A DNA stretch of 64,000 bases from an uncultured Prevotella sp. (GCA_944319795.1 CALUFA010000007.1:1-64000); one strand, 5' to 3'. Positions 10,318 through 20,600 are shown, counted from the stretch's first letter. Translations and numbers: made by a program. The notes: generated by a model from the sequence alone, not told the origin.

Positions 10318-10476
10318 CGTTTTTTACTGTTATAAAAGTATGCGGCCATAAGGTCTTACGGTTATGGTGGATTACGGCTTTGTACGTTTCATGACTTCCG
10401 GCTACATTACCCAGGAAGAGCTGTCATGGTTGCAGACTTTCACCGTAGAACAACAAGACCTTACGGTCTTGGAAAA
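10318..10476. other. spacer between the DUF4924 gene and prfC
   Basis: No gene seen. It contains short imperfect inverted repeats such as CCATAAGG/CCTTATGG-like words near 10346 and GACCTTACGGTC near 10450, which may end DUF4924 transcription. A 22-bp array like those elsewhere could not be confirmed here. Confidence 0.4.
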
Positions 10477-11022
10477 CTATTCAAACTCAAGCGGTTCAAC
10501 CTTATCTTTCATGTAATAATCTGAAAGCATGCCGATATATGTTGTTATTTCCTTAATAGCATGTTCGGTGTCGGGACTTATCTTCTTTTTCTGCAACCTG
10601 AGCATCATCATTCCGTACAAGGCGTTGAAACACGTCTCGACCTCGTTCTCGCCTTCGTCGGCCCCACGCCGCCTGAGCTCGACGATGAACGGTAACACCT
10701 TGTAATACTCGCTGTTGTAAAATGGGAATTTCGTACTTTGCAACAATTGGGCGTTCAACTCCACCAACTGCTGCATCACAATCCTGTTGATCTGCAAATG
10801 CCCTTTCTCCCGGCATCCTTCCTGGTTCATCATCCTTACAAGATTTCCGTACCAGTCGGCCATTTCTTCCTTTTGCCCGTCGGTATAATCGAATTGTTCA
10901 ATGTACTCATGGCGTATGCGGCTTAGGCTGCAACCATACGCCCTTATGATATCCTCTACCTGCCACATGTACAACAGGTATTCGGCAATACTTTTCTTTC
11001 GTAATTCTTGCGATATGAACAT
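10477..11022 (-). CDS. DUF4924 family protein
   Basis: A 181-residue, mostly helical, cytoplasmic-looking protein without signal peptide or membrane segment. It starts MFISQELRKKSIAEYL and has the YMWQVEDIIRAY segment that I associate with the Bacteroidota-specific DUF4924 family. No catalytic motif is visible and the function is unknown. It shares orientation with prfC downstream and the LysE-type gene upstream but is separated from both, so it is probably its own unit. Confidence 0.7.
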   Translation of the reverse strand: MFISQELRKKSIAEYLLYMWQVEDIIRAYGCSLSRIRHEYIEQFDYTDGQKEEMADWYGNLVRMMNQEGCREKGHLQINRIVMQQLVELNAQLLQSTKFPFYNSEYYKVLPFIVELRRRGADEGENEVETCFNALYGMMMLRLQKKKISPDTEHAIKEITTYIGMLSDYYMKDKVEPLEFE

Positions 11023-11116
11023 TTATTTTTTGTTTTACGGTTATTGTGTTTTACGGTTTGGCCATTACGACAAGCAGGGGCAGCATAACCGTACAACCAT
11101 AAGACTTTACCTTAAA

Positions 11117-11785
11117 CTAATAATGGAACGTATAAAGATTGAACACCGTGCCTACAAGCACAATGAGCGAGAAAATCATAACCACGCTGCCGATAATCTT
11201 ATTTATTATCACAATGCTGCTGTTATCAAACTTATTCCTAACCTTGTCTATAAGCCACGTCAGGCCGAACCACCACAACAACGCTCCGCAAATAATACTG
11301 AAATAACCCACGCACATGTGGAAAGGATGCTTTGGGATGACGAAAGCGAATTGGGCGAACGCCGCCATGAACAAGAATATGATCAAAGGATTGGAAAAAG
11401 TTACGAGAAACGCCGTAACGCCATTATGGATCAAAGTGCCTTTTTTCTTGCCGCTCACATGTATTTTCTTAGTCGGGTCGGAACGGTAACAATATATGCC
11501 AAAAACCATCAGCATCACGCTACCCGTGATCTGCAATACGAAACGGTTTTGGTTGTTGTTGATAAGGTCCATTACGAAACTCATGCCGAAGCCCGTTATC
11601 AGCGCATAAATAAAATCGCTGACCGTCGCCCCGATGCCTGTAACGAAACCGTACCACCGCCCCTTGTTAAGGGTACGCTGTATGCACAACACACCGACAG
11701 GCCCCATCGGCGCCGACGCGACGATGCCGATAAGCATGCCCTTGAATATCCAATCAAGTATGTCTAAATGTATCTGAAACGGCAT
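11117..11785 (-). CDS. LysE-type amino-acid exporter family protein
   Basis: Inner-membrane protein of 222 residues with about six hydrophobic segments. The first begins WIFKGMLIGIVASAPMGPVG, a motif typical of LysE/RhtB exporters (GxxxGPxG type). These proteins export amino acids or related metabolites; the substrate here is unknown. I chose the ATG at 11785, because the longer frame up to 11887 adds a non-conserved stretch and would run into the promoter of the divergent glucokinase. Confidence 0.82.
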   Translation of the reverse strand: MPFQIHLDILDWIFKGMLIGIVASAPMGPVGVLCIQRTLNKGRWYGFVTGIGATVSDFIYALITGFGMSFVMDLINNNQNRFVLQITGSVMLMVFGIYCYRSDPTKKIHVSGKKKGTLIHNGVTAFLVTFSNPLIIFLFMAAFAQFAFVIPKHPFHMCVGYFSIICGALLWWFGLTWLIDKVRNKFDNSSIVIINKIIGSVVMIFSLIVLVGTVFNLYTFHY

Positions 11786-11840
11786 AACGCATGCAAAATT
11801 GCTAATTTTTTGCGAAAGAAACAAATTTTGCCGATAAAAG

Positions 11841-11871
11841 TTTGCCATGTATGATAATTTTGATACCTTTG
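11841..11871 (+). promoter_or_regulatory. promoter of the ROK glucokinase gene
   Basis: TTTG (11841-11844), 19 bases, TACCTTTG (11864-11871): an exact Bacteroidota consensus. It sets the start of the kinase gene downstream, at 11908 rather than at the upstream ATG at 11842. Confidence 0.8.
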
Positions 11872-11907
11872 CAGTTATTGGATACAATATTTAATTTTTT
11901 CAATATC

Positions 11908-12900
11908 ATGATATCACAACCTACAATAAAGCCATACGTCATCGGACTTGACCTTGGCGGAACCAACTCTGTTTTCGGTATCGTAGACAGCCGTGGCGAC
12001 ATAAAGGCCACAACGGCTATCAAGACACAGGCTTACAACAACGTAGACGACTACGTAAATGCTTCTATCGAAGCCCTGCAGATCATCATCGACCAGGTAG
12101 GCGGAATCGGTAAGATCAAAGCTATGGGAATCGGCGCCCCTAACGCCAATTATTACAAAGGAACGATAGAATACGCTCCGAACATTGCTTGGGGGCATGA
12201 GTGCTGTGTTCCATTGGCCGACATGTTCAGCAAGAAGCTCGGCATTCCGGTTGCCATCACCAACGACGCCAACGCCGCAGCCATCGGCGAAATGACTTAC
12301 GGCGTAGCGCGCGGAATGAAGAATTTCATAGTCCTAACGCTTGGTACGGGCGTCGGGTCGGGCATCGTAATCAACGGCCAGTTGGTTTACGGATGCGACG
12401 GCTTCGCCGGCGAATTGGGGCACGTCATCATGCGCCGTGAAAACGGGCGTTCATGCGGATGCGGACGTACAGGCTGCTTAGAGGCATATTGCTCTGCCAC
12501 AGGCGTTGCACGCACCGCAAGGGAATTCCTTGCCACGACCGACACCCCTTCCGTCCTTCGCGAAATGAAGCCTGAAGACATCACTTCCCTTGACGTATCA
12601 ATCGCCGCAGGGAAAGGCGACGAGCTTGCAAAACGGGTTTACGACTTTACCGGCGAGATGCTCGGTGAAGCATGCGCCGACTTCGCGGCCTTCTCCTCGC
12701 CCGAGGCATTCATATTCTTCGGCGGACTTACCAAGGCTGGCGACTTAATAATGGACCCGATTAAAAAGAGTTACGACGAACATGTAATGAACGTGTTCAA
12801 AGGCAAGGCCCAGTTCTTGATAAGCGGTCTCGACGGTTCTTCGGCTGCAGTGCTCGGAGCAAGCGCAATAGGCTGGGACATACAAGAAGAAGCTAAATAG
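11908..12900 (+). CDS. ROK family glucokinase
   Basis: Cytoplasmic sugar kinase, most likely ATP-dependent glucokinase feeding glycolysis. Of 330 residues, the ATP site is GLDLGGTN (13-20), the catalytic Asp is D120 in ITNDANAAA, and the ROK zinc site is His172 with the CGCGRTGC cysteines (183, 185, 190). The ATG at 11908 is chosen because the promoter overlaps the longer frame. A strong inverted repeat terminates the gene. ROK proteins can also be regulators, but no N-terminal HTH is present. Confidence 0.9.
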   Translation: MISQPTIKPYVIGLDLGGTNSVFGIVDSRGDIKATTAIKTQAYNNVDDYVNASIEALQIIIDQVGGIGKIKAMGIGAPNANYYKGTIEYAPNIAWGHECCVPLADMFSKKLGIPVAITNDANAAAIGEMTYGVARGMKNFIVLTLGTGVGSGIVINGQLVYGCDGFAGELGHVIMRRENGRSCGCGRTGCLEAYCSATGVARTAREFLATTDTPSVLREMKPEDITSLDVSIAAGKGDELAKRVYDFTGEMLGEACADFAAFSSPEAFIFFGGLTKAGDLIMDPIKKSYDEHVMNVFKGKAQFLISGLDGSSAAVLGASAIGWDIQEEAK

Positions 12901-12920
12901 CCCATTCTGTTTACTTACCT

Positions 12921-12975
12921 GAAACGGGGAATTATGATTCATATACATATTAACAGAATCATAATTCCCCGTTTC
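12921..12975 (+). terminator. long hairpin after the glucokinase gene
   Basis: A perfect 20-bp inverted repeat (12921-12940 with 12956-12975) around a 15-base loop, starting GAAACGGGG and ending CCCCGTTTC, 20 bases after the stop codon. It is followed by only a weak T run (GGTTT). Confidence 0.75.
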
Positions 12976-13013
12976 GGTTTACATTCCTATCAGACACTTC
13001 CCCACCCCATTCC

Positions 13014-13094
13014 CTTTTACCGCTTTTATGCATGCAGGATACGGCCTATTACACGCTAAAAGGATGCAAACTGGAATGTAACAAGCTGCTTATT
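13014..13094. repeat. 22-bp-period array (degenerate copy)
   Basis: Units aligned at 13014, 13036, 13058 and 13080 read CTTTTACCGCTTTTA, AGGATACGGCCTATT, AAAAGGATGCAAACT and AACAAGCTGCTTATT. Only the third keeps the AAAAGGATGC core clearly. The phase matches the clear arrays, and the array sits directly before nested palindrome A, as at two other sites. Taken alone this copy would be weak. Confidence 0.4.
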
Positions 13095-13140
13095 GAAAAA
13101 AACTATGGAATTTCATATCCGTAATTTTATTCCCATGATT

Positions 13141-13329
13141 TAATGTCACAATATCACAATGCGTCTTAAAGTCCTGAAAACAACGGAGTTACATGGTGAC
13201 ATTACGACATTTCGCACATTCACCACATTCACACCGGTGACAATCGGTGAATGTGGGATACGAACTGATGTCACCATGTAACCTGTTGAGAATAAGAAGG
13301 TTAAGCCACACGGTGACATTGTGACATTA
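13141..13329. repeat. nested palindrome element, copy A
   Basis: About 189 bp with three inverted-repeat layers. The outer layer is TAATGTCACAATATCAC (13141-13157) against GTGACATTGTGACATTA (13313-13329), with one mismatch. The middle layer is GTTACATGGTGACAT (13188-13202) against its exact complement (13268-13282). The inner layer is CACATTCACC (13215-13224) against GGTGAATGTG (13246-13255). It lies between the convergent glucokinase and outer-membrane protein genes. Copies B and C are at 21182 and 59314. Confidence 0.85.
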
Positions 13330-13352
13330 AATTTGCGACATAATCCGCATGC

Positions 13353-14102
13353 TTATTTTTCCCTGTTTTTCGTCCTTACGATATCAAACAAATAAGTAAG
13401 TTTAACAACGATGTTTCCAAAATTCGACTTGCCGAAATAGTCTTTCTTCGAGTCGCCGTAAATATTGCCGAGACCATAATAATAGCGTGCCTCAAGCTGG
13501 AAATGCCCGACTTTGGGATGTGAATACTCCAGACCGAGTCCGGCGGCGATGCCATAGTCGAACTTGTTCTCAACGGCCATAGTGTCTTGGGCGACAGTGT
13601 GGTTCACACGGTCGGCAAAATTAGCGTCTTCAACGTTGAAGTTTGTCTTGGTTGACTCACTAAGGCAGAAGCCGACCTGCGGCCCGGCTTGGAAGAAAAA
13701 TTGGAAGCCTTTTTCCTCGCGCCCCCATCCGAGATGCGCAAACACGGGAATTTGTATGTAGTTAATCGTCCGGCTGTATTCCTCGGGCAAACCTGTAACC
13801 GAGTTTATGACAGGCGCATCATTTATGTCGAGTATATTCTCCTTCCAACCTATTTGGGCGTAATTAACTTCCGCTTGTACGGCACAAATCGTGCTGAAAT
13901 ATTTCTCACACACGTATCTGAACGACAAGCCGCCTGTAATTCCACCGTGGAACGCCTGGTTGACCTTCGGCGTGAATCCGACGTTGCTCAGCACGTATCC
14001 TCCGTTCACGCCGATACTCAAGTCGTTACGGTATTTGCCAATTTGTGCCGCCGCACCCACCGCGACAGTCATAGCCGCCGCCAAAATCAATGTCCTTAAC
14101 AT
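13353..14102 (-). CDS. outer-membrane beta-barrel protein (PorT-like family)
   Basis: A 249-residue exported protein. A signal peptide (MLRTLILAAAMTVAVGAAAQ) precedes alternating beta-strand segments ending in an aromatic strand, typical of the OMP_b-brl_2/PorT-like family of 8-stranded barrels. It follows the LysM/binding-protein gene by 21 bases in the same orientation, so the two are probably one operon. A T9SS cargo gene is divergent from that operon. It may be PorT itself, which belongs to type IX secretion, but the family is large and this is not proven. Confidence 0.7.
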   Translation of the reverse strand: MLRTLILAAAMTVAVGAAAQIGKYRNDLSIGVNGGYVLSNVGFTPKVNQAFHGGITGGLSFRYVCEKYFSTICAVQAEVNYAQIGWKENILDINDAPVINSVTGLPEEYSRTINYIQIPVFAHLGWGREEKGFQFFFQAGPQVGFCLSESTKTNFNVEDANFADRVNHTVAQDTMAVENKFDYGIAAGLGLEYSHPKVGHFQLEARYYYGLGNIYGDSKKDYFGKSNFGNIVVKLTYLFDIVRTKNREK

Positions 14103-14123
14103 TTACTTACCGTCCTCCGCCGT

Positions 14124-15464
14124 TTAGAAATTTATTATCGATATAGACTTGTCGGGATTGTAGTGGACAAAAAGCAAGCTCTCGTTGCGATAACCTCCGC
14201 CGCTACGGGGCTTGACGAAACGCAGCGGCGTTTGCAAAGCGTCGTTCCCTCCGTCAACGCCGTTGAACGCCGAGCCGTGGTTGAACAATCCGCCGATGAA
14301 AAACATAGCATGGTCGTAGCCCGTCAACGCGAAGCGCGGAAGATAGTCCATCATCTCGCTCTTAAACGCCGCCTCGTAACGGCGCTCGAAAGCCTGTACA
14401 CGGCTCGAATAGGCGTTGTAGTAAAAATTTGACGGAATATAAGTATCATACTTACAGAAACGGTCGAGGTTGTGGGTGGCATACATCAGCCACTCGGTGT
14501 AGCCGAACAACGAAACTTTCAGTTCAGGATGCTCTCCCGTAAGGGCGTCGAGCATGTCGAGCACGGTGCTGAGTTCAGGCGAACGCGCCGTGTTGAGCAC
14601 CACCATGTTCGGCTTAACGGCACTGAAGGCGCGCGCAAACATTCCGCTGCTCGAACCGATGTTGGTTACGGCGCATGGTATGCCGCGCTCTTCGAGCTTC
14701 TTGCGCAGCGAGAAAGTGAATACGCCCTTGTCGCTTGAACGGTCGTTGCAGTCGACCACTACGATGTTATAATCCTTGTAACGGTAAGCAAAGTGGTTTA
14801 CCACCATTCCATAAAAAGCCTCGGGCGACTGGTAAACTTGAAAAATATTCGGATTACTGTCAACATCGTCACCGGTTATCGAAAACGGTATGACGAGCTT
14901 CATTCCGTGGTCTTTGACGAAATACGACAATGGTTTCACCTGTTTTGAATAAAGCGGCCCGAAAATTATGTCGCAATACTGCATCTCGTCTTTTACGAGC
15001 GTGCGATATATGTCGGCATCTATCGGCACGTTCCATGCGTTGACGGCTATCGAACGCCCCTGCTTCTTAAGGTCCTCGCATGCCATCAGGATACCACGGT
15101 AATACTCAAGCATGCGCCTACCGTCACCGTCGACATTATGCAACGGAAGCACTACGCCGACGCGCAACGCGCCGTCAGGCACCTGCACGGAAGGCACTGT
15201 ATTCGGAGTATCCTTAGGCGCCTGCCCTGATGTATATGGAATAAAGATGTAATCACCCTTCTTCAAGGTATATCCGGGCGCTCCCATATCGGGATTGGCT
15301 TTTACAAGTTCTTCTACGGTCAGCCCGTAATCACGGGCGATTCCGTAAATAGTCTCCTTGCTTTTCACCCTGTGCATCTCGCGCCACTTGCCCGTCTGCG
15401 CCATGACCGTAGATGCTGCCATGACGAAAGCGAGCGCCAATATGAGTCTTGATAAATGTCTCAT
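14124..15464 (-). CDS. LysM domain protein with periplasmic-binding-protein-like domain
   Basis: A 446-residue exported protein with a signal peptide ending VMAQ (about residue 23). One LysM domain (about 29-77, HRVKSKETIYGIARDYG, then YTLKKGDYIFIPY) binds peptidoglycan. The rest (about 100-446) resembles a type-1 periplasmic binding protein: LRVGVVLPLHNVDGDGRR, then FGPLYSKQVKPL, and so on. There is no ABC permease nearby, so it is more likely a wall-anchored sensor or scaffold than a transporter part. It is first of a two-gene operon with the barrel protein. Confidence 0.8.
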   Translation of the reverse strand: MRHLSRLILALAFVMAASTVMAQTGKWREMHRVKSKETIYGIARDYGLTVEELVKANPDMGAPGYTLKKGDYIFIPYTSGQAPKDTPNTVPSVQVPDGALRVGVVLPLHNVDGDGRRMLEYYRGILMACEDLKKQGRSIAVNAWNVPIDADIYRTLVKDEMQYCDIIFGPLYSKQVKPLSYFVKDHGMKLVIPFSITGDDVDSNPNIFQVYQSPEAFYGMVVNHFAYRYKDYNIVVVDCNDRSSDKGVFTFSLRKKLEERGIPCAVTNIGSSSGMFARAFSAVKPNMVVLNTARSPELSTVLDMLDALTGEHPELKVSLFGYTEWLMYATHNLDRFCKYDTYIPSNFYYNAYSSRVQAFERRYEAAFKSEMMDYLPRFALTGYDHAMFFIGGLFNHGSAFNGVDGGNDALQTPLRFVKPRSGGGYRNESLLFVHYNPDKSISIINF

Positions 15465-15598
15465 GTCGTTTCCGTTTTCATGTTATAACGCTGCAAATGT
15501 ACATAAAATCCATGATATATCGCCTTCGTAAGTAAAAGAATTTGCTTTTCTTCACCATACCGCAACGCCGCAGGCCATTGCTAAAAAACGCAAAAATA

Positions 15599-15629
15599 AT
15601 TGCCAAGTCAAGTTTATTGAGTATTTTTG
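15599..15629 (+). promoter_or_regulatory. probable promoter of the T9SS cargo gene
   Basis: ATTG (15599-15602), 19 bases, TATTTTTG (15622-15629). The -7 box matches the consensus, and the -33 has one change. The start codon at 15650 is about 20 bases downstream of the -7 box. Confidence 0.55.
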
Positions 15630-15649
15630 CACAAATATTACCTAAATAA

Positions 15650-16378
15650 ATGAGAACAACATTCTTGCTTGCACCAATTGTCGCCCTTATGCTTACGACG
15701 GGCAGAAGCGCGGCGCAATCTTACGACGAAATGCCGACTATAAACCCGACGGCAACATACATAGACGCTGAAGGTGGAGAAGAAGAAAGCGAAAGTTTCT
15801 CGGGCAACGCACCGCTAATAGGCCGTTTTCAAGCCAACCCGGAAAACGTAGGCGCATATACGGCTAATTATGAATGGCGGTTCACCATCAACTCGGAAGC
15901 CGAGCCTTATCTTATACGCTACGAACAAGACACAGAATACACCTTTACCGACGCCGGCACGCACAGCATCGTGCTCTACGCTACGTTCGTGAACGGCAAC
16001 GACACGATAGCCTACACTCAGGATTACTGGGCCGAGCGCGGTCCTCTGACCGTCAGCATCAGCGAAAGCCGGTTGGAAATGCCTAACGCTTTCTCTCCCA
16101 ACGGCGACGGCATGAACGACATTTACCAAGCCAAAAGCAATTATCAGTCAATAGTAGAATTCCATGCCTATATCTTCAACCGTTGGGGAAAGAAACTATA
16201 CGAATGGGACGACCCGGCAGGGGGCTGGGACGGCACATATAAAGGGAAAGACGTAGCCCAAGGCGTATATTTTGTTTTAGTAAAAGCCAAAGGAGCCGAC
16301 GGAAGAGAATATAACATAAGACGCGACGTCAACCTACTCAGGGGATACACGGAGAGCACCGGAGCCATAGGGGAATAG
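15650..16378 (+). CDS. type IX secretion cargo with type-B (gliding-motility-like) C-terminal domain
   Basis: A 242-residue exported protein. A signal peptide (about 1-22) precedes a PKD/Ig-like middle region (about 45-140, TANYEWRFTINSEAEP). The C-terminal sorting domain from about 147 shows PNAFSPNGDGMNDIY and FNRWGKKLYEWDD, then GGWDGTYKGKDVAQG. This domain is recognised by the type IX secretion system, so the genome should encode T9SS. The protein is very short for a cargo, with only one small domain before the signal. It is divergent from the LysM gene. The function of the mature part is unknown. Confidence 0.85.
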   Translation: MRTTFLLAPIVALMLTTGRSAAQSYDEMPTINPTATYIDAEGGEEESESFSGNAPLIGRFQANPENVGAYTANYEWRFTINSEAEPYLIRYEQDTEYTFTDAGTHSIVLYATFVNGNDTIAYTQDYWAERGPLTVSISESRLEMPNAFSPNGDGMNDIYQAKSNYQSIVEFHAYIFNRWGKKLYEWDDPAGGWDGTYKGKDVAQGVYFVLVKAKGADGREYNIRRDVNLLRGYTESTGAIGE

Positions 16379-16440
16379 CGCCGAAAACATTCATATTCGC
16401 CATTTACTATTATTCCCCTTTTACTATTTTCCAATACACA

Positions 16441-19269
16441 ATGTCAGAAGAAAAGATAAACGTTTGGGGCGCACGCGTCCACAACCTTAAGAACATCGAC
16501 GTAGAGATTCCACGAGGCAGCTTAACAGTGATTACAGGATTAAGCGGCTCTGGTAAGTCTTCACTTGCCTTCGACACCATTTATGCCGAAGGGCAAAGGC
16601 GATATATTGAGACTTTTTCGGCTTATGCACGCAATTTCCTCGGCGGTATGGAACGCCCCGACGTGGACAAGATAACAGGACTCAGTCCGGTGATAAGCAT
16701 CGAGCAAAAGACAACTAACAAGAATCCACGCTCTACCGTCGGCACCACCACCGAAATATACGACTATCTACGACTATTGTACGCCCGTGCAGGCATAGCA
16801 TACAGCTACGCAACAGGCGAAGAAATGGTGAAATACACCGAAGAAGACGTACTCCACATGATCCACGAACGGTACAGCGGTATACCCATTTTCATACTTG
16901 CACCGCTGGTGCGTAACCGCAAGGGACACTACCGCGAATTATTCGAGAGCATGCGGCGCAAAGGCTACTTATACATAAGGGTTGACGGCGAAGTAAAAGA
17001 AATTGCACGCGGAATGAAGGTAGACCGATACAAGAACCACAACATAGAAGTAGTTATCGACAAACTGAAAGTGCAAGACAAGGACGACGAGCGTCTGAAG
17101 AAAAGCGTCGCCACAGCCATGAAACAAGGCGACGGCCTGCTGATGATAATGGAGAAAGAATCGGGCGAAGCCAAGTATTACAGCAAACGCCTGATGTGTC
17201 CTACGACTGGAATATCATACGGCGACCCGGCACCTAACAAGTTCTCATTCAACTCGCCGGAAGGAGCATGTCCTCGCTGCAAAGGTTTAGGATACGTCAA
17301 CCAAATAGACCTTGTAAAGGTAATACCCGACACTTCGGTGTCGATACGCCAGGGAGCGATAGTTCCATTAGGCAAATACAAGAACCAAATGATTTTCTGG
17401 CAAATTGAGGCCATACTCGAGAAATACGGCTGCGAGCTAACCACGCCCGTGAAAGACATACCGGAAGAGGCGATGAACGAGATACTCTACGGTTCGATGG
17501 AGAACGTCCGCATAAGAAAAGAATTGGTGCATACCTCGAGCGACTATTTCATTGAGTTCGACGGTATCGTAAAATATCTGCAAAACGTCATAGAAAACGA
17601 CGAAAGCGCAAGCGGACAAAAATGGGCAGACCAGTTCCAGACTGTATGCCAATGTCCCGAATGCAAAGGACAAAGACTGAACCGGGAATCGCTGTCGTAC
17701 CGAATATGGGACAAGAACATATCGGAAGTGGCCGACATGGACATCGCCGAACTGAAGGAATGGCTCATGGAAGCACAAAAACACCTGACCGAACGCCAAC
17801 GCCGCATAGCTGACGAAATAATAAAGGAAATCATCACGCGCGTCGACTTCATGCTCGAAGTCGGTCTTGATTACCTTTCGCTAAACCGTCAATCAGCAAC
17901 TCTGTCGGGAGGCGAAAGCCAACGGATAAGGCTTGCGACGCAAATCGGATCGCAACTTGTCAACGTGCTATACATACTCGACGAACCGAGCATCGGCCTG
18001 CACCAACGCGACAACGACCGATTGATAAAATCATTGAAAGAGCTGCGCGACTTGGGCAACACCGTAATCGTTGTCGAACACGACAAGGACATGATGCTCA
18101 ACGCCGACTACATAGTAGACATCGGGCCTAAGGCCGGACGGCGTGGCGGCGAAGTGGTTTTCCAAGGCACGCCGGCCGAAATGCTAAAACAGCACACCAT
18201 AACGAGCCAATACCTTAACGGCGAAATGAAAATAGAAGTGCCGGCGAAACGACGCGTGGGAAACGGCAAGAGCATTATAATACACGGGGCATCGGGCAAC
18301 AACCTGAAACATGTTGACGTGGAGTTCCCACTCGGCAAACTAATAGTCGTCACGGGCGTAAGCGGCTCTGGTAAATCAACACTGATAAACGAGACTCTTC
18401 AACCCATACTTAGCCAACACTTCTACCGCTCGCTGAAAAAGCCCATGCCATACGATTCGATCGAAGGCATAGAGCATATCGACAAGGTGGTGAACGTCGA
18501 CCAAAGTCCGCTCGGGCGCACGCCGCGTTCAAATCCGGCCACATACACGGGAGTATTCAGCGACATCCGCGCGCTTTTCGTAAACCTGCCCGAAGCTAAA
18601 ATACGCGGATACAAACCGGGGCGGTTCTCGTTCAACGTAAAAGGCGGACGCTGCGAGGTTTGCGGCGGAAACGGATATAAGACAATAGAAATGCGCTTCC
18701 TGCCCGACATAATGGTGCCATGCGAAGCATGCCACGGCAAACGCTACAACCGTGAGACATTGGAGGTAAGGTATAAAGGTAAAAGCATTGCCGACGTACT
18801 CGACATGACAATCAACCAAGCCGTGGAATTCTTTGAGAACGTGCCTGACATACTGCGTAAGATAAAGACGATACAGGACGTCGGTCTCGGATACATCAAA
18901 CTCGGGCAGCCGTCCACCACCCTGTCGGGAGGAGAAAGCCAACGGGTCAAGCTCGCAACGGAACTGAGCAAAAGGGATACGGGCAAAACGATGTACATCC
19001 TCGACGAGCCTACCACCGGACTACACTTCGAAGACATACGCATACTTATGGACGTGCTCCAGAAACTCGTAGACCGCGGCAACACCGTAGTGATTATCGA
19101 ACACAATCTCGACGTTATAAAACTTGCCGACCACATCATCGACATGGGGCCCGAAGGAGGACGCGGCGGAGGAATGGTGCTTTCAGCCGGTACGCCCGAA
19201 GAGGTAGCAATGAGCAACAAAGGATTTACACCGATGTTCCTAAAGAAAGAACTTTCTATTAATTCATAA
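16441..19269 (+). CDS. uvrA: excinuclease ABC subunit A
   Basis: DNA damage recognition ATPase of nucleotide excision repair. Its 942 residues include two ABC modules. The first P-loop is [14 protein letters not shown] (near 33), the second [13 protein letters not shown]. Signature motifs [12 protein letters not shown] and [12 protein letters not shown] follow. CxxC zinc pairs are seen at [24 protein letters not shown] and CEACHGKR. It starts 62 bases after the T9SS cargo gene and ends in an AT-rich repeat region. No anomaly. Confidence 0.97.
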   Translation: MSEEKINVWGARVHNLKNIDVEIPRGSLTVITGLSGSGKSSLAFDTIYAEGQRRYIETFSAYARNFLGGMERPDVDKITGLSPVISIEQKTTNKNPRSTVGTTTEIYDYLRLLYARAGIAYSYATGEEMVKYTEEDVLHMIHERYSGIPIFILAPLVRNRKGHYRELFESMRRKGYLYIRVDGEVKEIARGMKVDRYKNHNIEVVIDKLKVQDKDDERLKKSVATAMKQGDGLLMIMEKESGEAKYYSKRLMCPTTGISYGDPAPNKFSFNSPEGACPRCKGLGYVNQIDLVKVIPDTSVSIRQGAIVPLGKYKNQMIFWQIEAILEKYGCELTTPVKDIPEEAMNEILYGSMENVRIRKELVHTSSDYFIEFDGIVKYLQNVIENDESASGQKWADQFQTVCQCPECKGQRLNRESLSYRIWDKNISEVADMDIAELKEWLMEAQKHLTERQRRIADEIIKEIITRVDFMLEVGLDYLSLNRQSATLSGGESQRIRLATQIGSQLVNVLYILDEPSIGLHQRDNDRLIKSLKELRDLGNTVIVVEHDKDMMLNADYIVDIGPKAGRRGGEVVFQGTPAEMLKQHTITSQYLNGEMKIEVPAKRRVGNGKSIIIHGASGNNLKHVDVEFPLGKLIVVTGVSGSGKSTLINETLQPILSQHFYRSLKKPMPYDSIEGIEHIDKVVNVDQSPLGRTPRSNPATYTGVFSDIRALFVNLPEAKIRGYKPGRFSFNVKGGRCEVCGGNGYKTIEMRFLPDIMVPCEACHGKRYNRETLEVRYKGKSIADVLDMTINQAVEFFENVPDILRKIKTIQDVGLGYIKLGQPSTTLSGGESQRVKLATELSKRDTGKTMYILDEPTTGLHFEDIRILMDVLQKLVDRGNTVVIIEHNLDVIKLADHIIDMGPEGGRGGGMVLSAGTPEEVAMSNKGFTPMFLKKELSINS

Positions 19270-19438
19270 TGCATAATGCACAATTCATAATGCATAATGC
19301 ATAATGCACAATGCATAATGCATAATGCATAATTACCTGCGTATAGAAGTTATATAAAGGCAAACCTTAAACCGTCTGCGGACAAATTGTGCATTATGAA
19401 TTATGAATTGTGCATTATGAATTGTGCATTATGAATTG
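19259..19438. repeat. AT-rich inverted simple repeats between uvrA and the porin gene
   Basis: Many short direct repeats of the type CATAATGCATAATGCAC (19262-19331) are answered by inverted ones of the type GTGCATTATGAATTATG (19386-19438). The middle is about 55 bases. The transcript from either strand can fold into a long hairpin, so it probably ends both convergent genes. Confidence 0.75.
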
Positions 19439-19439
19439 G

Positions 19440-20480
19440 TTAAAACCTCGTCATGAACTCGATTACGATCTTATCCCTTTCCGATGGTTTGGCTACCGCC
19501 CCGTCACGATAGAAATACTTTTCATAATTCAAACGTATGTCTGACACGAACGGCAAGTCAAGGCTGAACGTAAGTCCGCCCGTCAAGCGCGAACGCTGGT
19601 AATCGTTGATGACAAGCGAGCCTTCAATGTCTTCTTCTCCGTCAAGATAGCGTTTGCCGTCGCTGTGGTCGGTCATATAATCGTAACGCACAAGCGGCGA
19701 AATCTTCTTGAAGAAACAATTACGTAAAGGTATGTCGTAGCTGACAAATGCGTCGAGGGCGTGAACCGCCTTGAATGCGTCGTCCTCATAATGTTTGTAA
19801 AGATACTCAACCTCGGCGTGCCAACCGTGAGCGTGATAGTAAGCGCCGGCATCGTACATCATCACCGATACGTTGTCTGGTTTTATTTTCTGCGTACTCA
19901 ACGTCAAGTTGAAACCACGCGGGAAAAACATTTGTGCCTTAGCCGAGAAATTGACATTACTCGTCCAAAAATCTTTTTGGTTGGTCAGTCCCGAGCCGTT
20001 GAACATTCCGGCCTCGAGTTTCATCGGGAAACCGGCCTTGAACGAATATCCCACGGTAGCGCCTACGTCGCGCACATTGCCCACCTGCTTGGCTATGAAC
20101 GAACGGTTTGCGAAATACTGCAAATGCGGCGAGCGGTGCGCGTCAATCGTAAACGGAGCGCGCATCTGCCCGATCGTGAAATCCAACCCACGCACAAGTT
20201 TCAGGCGCGTATATGTATCGAGCATCTTTATCTGTCCTTCGTCTGAAAGGTCGATTTCAACCTTATATGACACAACCTTCGTCAAGTCGCCGTCAAGGCT
20301 CACACGGGCATTGCGCACTTGGAAACGCCCTTCGCCCTCGCCCGTCTGGTATTCATACTTACCACGTATAGTCCCGTGGGCTTTAGGCGTGCGGTCCACC
20401 TCGTCGTCGTTTTCAGCCACGGCAGGCGCAACGGCGAAAAGCGGCAATAACAATGCTGACAATATAAATTTCTTTTTCAT
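19440..20480 (-). CDS. porin family outer-membrane protein (OprO/OprP-like)
   Basis: A 346-residue protein with a signal peptide (MKKKFILSALLLPLFAVAPA, then VAEND) and a long beta-barrel. It contains GTIRGKYEYQTGEGEGRFQ, DLTKVVSYKVEIDLSDEG and a C-terminal MTRF aromatic end, as in phosphate-selective porin O/P-like families. The likely role is outer-membrane diffusion; the substrate is unknown. I chose the ATG at 20480, because the 21 extra upstream codons are not signal-like and cover a -7 box (TACTTTTG, minus strand, 20503-20510). Confidence 0.8.
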   Translation of the reverse strand: MKKKFILSALLLPLFAVAPAVAENDDEVDRTPKAHGTIRGKYEYQTGEGEGRFQVRNARVSLDGDLTKVVSYKVEIDLSDEGQIKMLDTYTRLKLVRGLDFTIGQMRAPFTIDAHRSPHLQYFANRSFIAKQVGNVRDVGATVGYSFKAGFPMKLEAGMFNGSGLTNQKDFWTSNVNFSAKAQMFFPRGFNLTLSTQKIKPDNVSVMMYDAGAYYHAHGWHAEVEYLYKHYEDDAFKAVHALDAFVSYDIPLRNCFFKKISPLVRYDYMTDHSDGKRYLDGEEDIEGSLVINDYQRSRLTGGLTFSLDLPFVSDIRLNYEKYFYRDGAVAKPSERDKIVIEFMTRF

Positions 20481-20600
20481 TATGCAGTCGGTTATTTTTT
20501 TGCAAAAGTAAGCATTAAGTATTACAAAGACGTTACAAAACAAATATGAATAAATTAAGTTTAGTAACTTTGCATCATCTTAGAATAAAACTCAAACGCT

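Noticed and set aside
10337..10417. another 22-bp array between the DUF4924 gene and prfC
   Set aside because: Only one unit (AGTATGCGGCCATAA) resembles the others; the following positions at +22 and +44 do not fit.
12745..12948. short minus-strand frame overlapping the glucokinase end
   Set aside because: No motif, and it lies across the terminator region; shadow of the real gene.
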